From positions 1 through 27,662 of the forward strand of contig JAPKAW010000002.1 of assembly GCA_028825055.1 (NCBI GenBank): a stretch of 27,662 nucleotides of DNA, written 5' to 3'. Positions 23,399 through 27,662 of this stretch are shown one piece after another. Each line of letters opens with the position of its first letter. The first letter of the stretch is position 1. The DNA comes from Flavobacteriales bacterium (lineage in GTDB: Bacteria; Bacteroidota; Bacteroidia; Flavobacteriales_D; Sanyastnellaceae). The notes beneath the pieces were generated by a model, which did no database searches, was not told the DNA's origin, and was given only the letters and a program-made list of their open reading frames with translations. Position numbers and translations under genes: made by a program.

Positions 23399-24313
23399 AT
23401 GAAATTCGGAAAACTCCCCTCCATCGATGCCTGCACCGAAGATTATTTTCGGTTACCTCCTGTGGAACCCCGCTTTTGCGCGCTGAATTCAGAGCCTCAA
23501 TCCACTCAGGTTGAAGTTCGCACGGGAGGAACCATGTGGACCATTCGGCCCTGGCGCGGCATTGTATACCCTCAAAAGGCAGTCCAGCGGAGTTGGCCTG
23601 AATGGTATGGAAAACAGTTTTCGTGCCTCGAGTTCAACGCAACTCATTACCGCATCTATCCTCCTGAGAAAATGGCAGAATGGGCGGCGGCAATGCCTGA
23701 AGACTTCCGCTTTTGCCCGAAATTTCCGCAAATAATCTCGCATTATCGCCGCTTCAATCGATGCGAAGGACCTACAGATGACTTCATCGATGGCATTCTC
23801 GCTTTGGGAAATCGTTTGGGAACCAGCTTCATCCAACTTCCGCCGCATTACGCCCCCAAACACGCAGCATATTTGGTGGAATACCTTAAAAAGTGGCCAA
23901 AAGAATTGACCTTATCGATTGAGTTTCGTCATCCAGAATGGTTCGAAGAAAGCCTCGAAGCATTGGCTATATGGCAGCTCATGAAAGACCGCGGGATTGG
24001 CGCCGTAATCTGCGATACCGCAGGCAGGCGAGACGCGTTGCATATGCGGATCACTTCTCCCCATGTCATCGTCAGGTTCGGTGGATATGAAGGGCACCCC
24101 CTAGACGATTTTCGCATCCGGCAATGGGCTGAATGGGTCGACCAATTGAAAAACAGCGGCCTAAAATCGTTTGATTTTCTGGTACACGAACCGGATAGCG
24201 TTCTGACGCCGCAAACATGCATTCGATTCGCTGAACACTTGGAACTAGTGAGTGGTTTGAGCTGCCGATCGCCAAAACTTATGGACGCGTCGCTATCGCT
24301 TTTTGAAGCGTAG
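23399..24313 (+). CDS. DUF72 domain protein (TIM-barrel fold)
   Basis: A 304-residue protein from the ATG at 23399 (MKFGKLPSIDACTEDYFRLPP). The frame is open upstream to 23324, but that would overlap comF and reads like non-coding sequence. The DUF72 signatures are present: the TGGTMWTIRPWRGIVYP opening strand, YGKQFSCLEFNATHYRIYPPEKMAEWAAAMPEDFRFCPKFPQIISH, LGTSFIQLPPHYAP, LSIEFRHPEWFEE, and HVIVRFGGYEGH with acidic and aromatic pocket residues. The family is a TIM barrel of uncertain biochemical function, widely found in Bacteroidota. N-terminal residues 1-40 are an extension compared with many members. It converges on secA with 34 bases between stops. No confident substrate. Confidence 0.9.
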   Translation: MKFGKLPSIDACTEDYFRLPPVEPRFCALNSEPQSTQVEVRTGGTMWTIRPWRGIVYPQKAVQRSWPEWYGKQFSCLEFNATHYRIYPPEKMAEWAAAMPEDFRFCPKFPQIISHYRRFNRCEGPTDDFIDGILALGNRLGTSFIQLPPHYAPKHAAYLVEYLKKWPKELTLSIEFRHPEWFEESLEALAIWQLMKDRGIGAVICDTAGRRDALHMRITSPHVIVRFGGYEGHPLDDFRIRQWAEWVDQLKNSGLKSFDFLVHEPDSVLTPQTCIRFAEHLELVSGLSCRSPKLMDASLSLFEA

Positions 24314-24347
24314 TGATAGACGACTCAAAACCACTAATTCTCAGCGA

Positions 24348-27300
24348 TCAGACGCCGTGACACTTTTTAAATTTCTTTCCAGAACCGCAAGGACACGGCT
24401 CGTTTGGAAGCACCTTCTTCTCCACACGGATGGGTTCCGCTTTGCGCGGTGGCAGTGCACCGGCATTGCCACCATTGCCTGAAGCATTCTGACGTGATGC
24501 AGCCATGGCTTGCTGCTGGATATTCTGAACGCCCTCTTTTCTAATGTCCATGCGGCCTGAAGCCAAAGGACGCGCAACTGGAGCTTGTTTGACCGGCTGT
24601 TGTCCAGGACCAGTAGGAATCGTGCACTTGAGAAGAAACGATGCGACCTCTGCATTCATACGTTGAACCATTCCCTTGAACAGTTCGTACGATTCAAACT
24701 TATAGATCAACAAGGGATCTTTCTGCTCAAATCGAGCCAACTGTACATTTGAACGGAGATCATCCATGTCCCTCAAATGCTCTTTCCAGTACTGATCGAT
24801 AATAGCCAGAACAACCGCTTTTTCGAGCCCCTCCATGACACTAACGCCTTCTGAAAGAACGCTTTGATCAATGTCCGCTGCAACTTGAATCGTCTTGCGA
24901 CCGTCTGTAAAAGGAACCAATATTTGCTTGAAGTCGTTGGCCGGGTCATCGTTGACACGTTGGATAACCGGATGAGCTCGAGACGCTAGGTCTTTCAGTT
25001 TCATCCGATAAACCGTTTCAGCACTTTGGTAGGTCGCGTAGGCGATCTCTTCTGCATTTCCTGATGCAAAACCAGACTCATCCACCGGAGGCTCTATTCC
25101 AAAGTCACGCAACAATGCCAAGCGGAACCCTTCGTATTCTTTCTCAGGTTGAAAGGCGACTACAGAGGACTCAACCAGCTCAAAGAACATGTTCGCGATG
25201 TCCGTTCGGATTCTGTCTCCGTGCAATGCGTGGCGGCGGCGCTTGTAAATCACTTCACGTTGCGCATTCATGACGTCGTCATATTCCAACAACCGCTTCC
25301 GCACACCAAAGTTGTTTTCTTCCACCTTTTTTTGCGCCCTTTCGATGGATTTGGTGATCATCGAATGTTGGATCACATCACCATCCTGATGTCCCATACG
25401 GTCCATCATCTTGGAAACACGGTCTGAAGAGAACAAGCGCATCAAATCGTCTTCCAACGACACGTAGAATTGTGACGACCCGGGATCTCCTTGACGGCCC
25501 GCTCTTCCGCGCAATTGGCGGTCGACACGTCGGCTGTCGTGACGCTCAGTCCCGATAATGGCCAACCCTCCTGATTGCTTGGTTTCTTCCGTCAGTTTGA
25601 TATCCGTTCCACGACCAGCCATATTGGTGGCAATGGTTACAGTGCCCGGTTTTCCAGCCTCACTGACAATTTCCGCTTCACGCTGGTGCAGCTTGGCATT
25701 CAGCACCTGGTGCTTGATCTGACGAATGTCCAGCATGCGCGAGAGTAATTCGCTGACTTCAACGGTTGTCGTTCCCACCAAAATAGGGCGTCCCGCATCC
25801 CGTAATACTACGACATCATCAATGATGGCATTGTACTTTTCACGCTTCGTCTTGTACACCAAGTCCTCACGATCATCACGTGTGATCGGACGATTGGTCG
25901 GAATGGCCATCACATCCAACACATAGATATCCCACAACTCTCCCGCTTCCGTTTCAGCCGTTCCTGTCATACCTGACAGCTTGTGATACATCCTGAAGTA
26001 GTTCTGCAGGGTCACTGTAGCATACGTTTGCGTCGCCGCCTCAATCTTCACACTCTCCTTCGCCTCAATTGCCTGATGGAGCCCATCCGAGTATCGGCGG
26101 CCATCCATGATCCGCCCTGTTTGCTCATCGACAATTTTCACTTTGTTATCCATTAGGACGTAATCGACATCCTTTTCGAACAACGCGTATGCCTTGAGCA
26201 GCTGATTCATGGTGTGCACCCGTGCGCTTTTCACACCATAATCGGACATCAGCTTGCTCTTCATTTCAAGCTTAACCTCATCCTCTTCAAGACCGTTATC
26301 AATTGTCACCAATTCAGTTGCCAAATCTGGCATTGTGAAGAATTGGTCATCCTCCATATTGGACGTCAAGTACTCGATACCCAACTCCGTGAGCTCCACC
26401 TGGTTTTGCTTTTCGTCAATAACGAAATACAATTCCGCATCCGCCTTCGGCATTTCACGTTTGTTGTCCTGGAGATAGATTCCTTCCGTCTTCAACAACT
26501 GCTGCTTCATGCCTTCTCCGCTAAGTAGCTTGATCAACGGCTTGGATTTGGGCAAGGCCCGGTAAGCACGAAACAAGGCTAAACCCCCTTCAGATATTTC
26601 ATCTTTAGAAGCGCCTTCCTTGCCAAGCAGTCGCTTGGCATCAGCCAAAAACCCTTGGGCTGCTTTCTGCTGAATCCCTACCAATTGGACCACCTTAGGC
26701 TTCAACCCTTCAAATTCTTGTTGATCTCCTTTCGGAGTTGGCCCGCTAATGATCAAAGGTGTTCTAGCCTCATCAATCAATACGGAGTCCACTTCGTCGA
26801 CGATGCCATAATGGTGCTTGCGCTGAACCAATTGTTCCGGACGCTGCGCCATGTTATCTCGAAGGTAATCAAATCCGAATTCGTTGTTGGTACCGTATGT
26901 AATGTCAGCACGGTACGCTTCCCTTCGTTGCTCGCTGTTCGGTGGGTGCTTGTCAATGCAATCAACACGCATGCCGTGAAATTCAAAAATTGGAGCCATC
27001 CACTCAGAATCACGGCGAGCCAAGTAATCATTGACTGTTACCAAGTGAACCCCCTTTCCCGAAAGCGCATTGAGAAACATGGGAAGCGTCGCAACCAACG
27101 TTTTCCCCTCTCCCGTTTGCATTTCGGCAACCTTACCCCTGTGCAAAGCGGCACCTCCTACGAGCTGCACATCATAGTGCACCATGTTCCATTCAACCTC
27201 CACCCCAGCTGCCATCCATTTGTTGCTCCAAACCGCTCGGTCTCCTGCGATTTGCACTCCTCCGCGTTTTGCGGCAATATCTCGATCCCAAGAGGTGGCT

Positions 27301-27662
27301 TCAACATCGAGCTCGAGGTTTTCGGACAACCGTCGAGCCGTTTCTTTAACAAGCGCAAAGGCCTCTGGCATGATGACTTCCAAAACTTCTTCGATGGACG
27401 CATTGATCTCATTCTCCAAAGCATCCAATGATTCGTAGACCGCTTCTTTGGCTTCGAGATCAGCCTCTCCCATTCCCGATGCCTTGTCCCGCAAAGCGTC
27501 AGCATCTTTCGTTTGCTCCGAGATATGCTCTGCAATGCGGCTTTTCAACACGGCTGTGCGCGCCCTCAATCCATCATCAGAAAGCCCTCGTAATTCCGAT
27601 TCCACAGCGTGCACTGCATCGACAACCGGACGGATGTCTTTCATATCTCCTTCGGCCTTATC
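24348..27662 (-). CDS. secA: preprotein translocase ATPase SecA (5' end outside window)
   Basis: SecA drives unfolded preproteins through SecYEG and is needed for the signal-peptide-bearing proteins in this window. An ATG at 27644 gives 1,098 residues, but six in-frame codons before it (DKAEGD) match the family's pre-start region, so the real start lies beyond 27662. Visible motifs: Walker A MQTGEGKT (about 175-182 from the Met), the VNDYLARRD segment, DEVDSVLIDEARTPLIISGP, TNMAGRGTDI, IGTERHDSRRVDRQLRGRAGRQGDPG and the C-terminal zinc motif CPCGSGKKFKKCHGV, which binds SecB or ribosomes. Between the GPTPKGDQQ and FVIDEKQNQV strands it has about 65 more residues than E. coli SecA, an insertion typical of Bacteroidota. 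Secure. Confidence 0.98.
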   Translation of the reverse strand, partial: DKAEGDMKDIRPVVDAVHAVESELRGLSDDGLRARTAVLKSRIAEHISEQTKDADALRDKASGMGEADLEAKEAVYESLDALENEINASIEEVLEVIMPEAFALVKETARRLSENLELDVEATSWDRDIAAKRGGVQIAGDRAVWSNKWMAAGVEVEWNMVHYDVQLVGGAALHRGKVAEMQTGEGKTLVATLPMFLNALSGKGVHLVTVNDYLARRDSEWMAPIFEFHGMRVDCIDKHPPNSEQRREAYRADITYGTNNEFGFDYLRDNMAQRPEQLVQRKHHYGIVDEVDSVLIDEARTPLIISGPTPKGDQQEFEGLKPKVVQLVGIQQKAAQGFLADAKRLLGKEGASKDEISEGGLALFRAYRALPKSKPLIKLLSGEGMKQQLLKTEGIYLQDNKREMPKADAELYFVIDEKQNQVELTELGIEYLTSNMEDDQFFTMPDLATELVTIDNGLEEDEVKLEMKSKLMSDYGVKSARVHTMNQLLKAYALFEKDVDYVLMDNKVKIVDEQTGRIMDGRRYSDGLHQAIEAKESVKIEAATQTYATVTLQNYFRMYHKLSGMTGTAETEAGELWDIYVLDVMAIPTNRPITRDDREDLVYKTKREKYNAIIDDVVVLRDAGRPILVGTTTVEVSELLSRMLDIRQIKHQVLNAKLHQREAEIVSEAGKPGTVTIATNMAGRGTDIKLTEETKQSGGLAIIGTERHDSRRVDRQLRGRAGRQGDPGSSQFYVSLEDDLMRLFSSDRVSKMMDRMGHQDGDVIQHSMITKSIERAQKKVEENNFGVRKRLLEYDDVMNAQREVIYKRRRHALHGDRIRTDIANMFFELVESSVVAFQPEKEYEGFRLALLRDFGIEPPVDESGFASGNAEEIAYATYQSAETVYRMKLKDLASRAHPVIQRVNDDPANDFKQILVPFTDGRKTIQVAADIDQSVLSEGVSVMEGLEKAVVLAIIDQYWKEHLRDMDDLRSNVQLARFEQKDPLLIYKFESYELFKGMVQRMNAEVASFLLKCTIPTGPGQQPVKQAPVARPLASGRMDIRKEGVQNIQQQAMAASRQNASGNGGNAGALPPRKAEPIRVEKKVLPNEPCPCGSGKKFKKCHGV

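Noticed and set aside
26655..27431. 258-codon open frame on the plus strand opposite secA
   Set aside because: It lies entirely antisense to strongly conserved SecA domains; the product has no recognisable family and is explained by codon bias of the real gene.

Overview
The window looks like a chromosomal segment of an aerobic, probably marine member of the Bacteroidota, most likely order Flavobacteriales. Four encoded proteins carry type IX secretion (T9SS) C-terminal sorting domains, three of type A and one of type B (gliding-motility type). SecA carries the large insertion typical of this phylum. There is a DUF2723/GT117 membrane protein, and several genes have a TAnnTTTG box, the Bacteroidota -7 promoter element, just before the start codon. 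Clear Shine-Dalgarno sequences are scarce. I saw no tRNA, rRNA, CRISPR array, insertion sequence or phage gene. Coding density is very high and no gene-free stretch exceeds 300 bases.

Layout. 1-716 (minus): 5' part of a DUF2723/GT117 membrane protein. 844-3108 (minus): a large Cys- and Trp-rich secreted protein with PKD-like modules. 3205-7163 (minus): a tight five-gene cluster, in transcription order a GH3-family acyl-adenylating enzyme, a uridine-kinase-like P-loop kinase, an ArsC-like protein, an EamA transporter and 3-hydroxyanthranilate 3,4-dioxygenase; the first three overlap by ATGA. 7269-11418 (minus): two tandem T9SS choice-of-anchor-J-type proteins, each followed by a matching GAAA-tetraloop terminator. 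11504-14380 (minus): glycine dehydrogenase gcvP. 14508-15389 (plus): a UbiA-like membrane protein whose stop codon abuts that of hemL (15390-16709, minus). 16818-18842 (plus): kynureninase and a KtrA/TrkA-type RCK protein. 18872-23319 (minus): comF, a free-methionine-R-sulfoxide reductase, an Ig-like lipoprotein and a type-B T9SS protein, overlapping or nearly so. 23399-24313 (plus): a DUF72 protein. 24348 to the window end (minus): secA, whose start codon lies outside.

How the genes connect. SecA is the inner-membrane motor that T9SS cargo uses before crossing the outer membrane, and the four cargo proteins and the lipoprotein are envelope or extracellular products. Kynureninase and 3-hydroxyanthranilate dioxygenase are consecutive enzymes of tryptophan-to-quinolinate (NAD) metabolism, although they lie in different transcription units. 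gcvP, hemL and fRMsr are housekeeping metabolism.

The most striking feature is compositional. Two of the T9SS cargo proteins have passenger regions with no lysine or arginine at all, about 697 and 432 consecutive residues. Basic residues are confined to the signal peptide and the C-terminal sorting domain. The other two cargo proteins have one and three lysines in their passengers. The lipoprotein encoded between these genes is not depleted.
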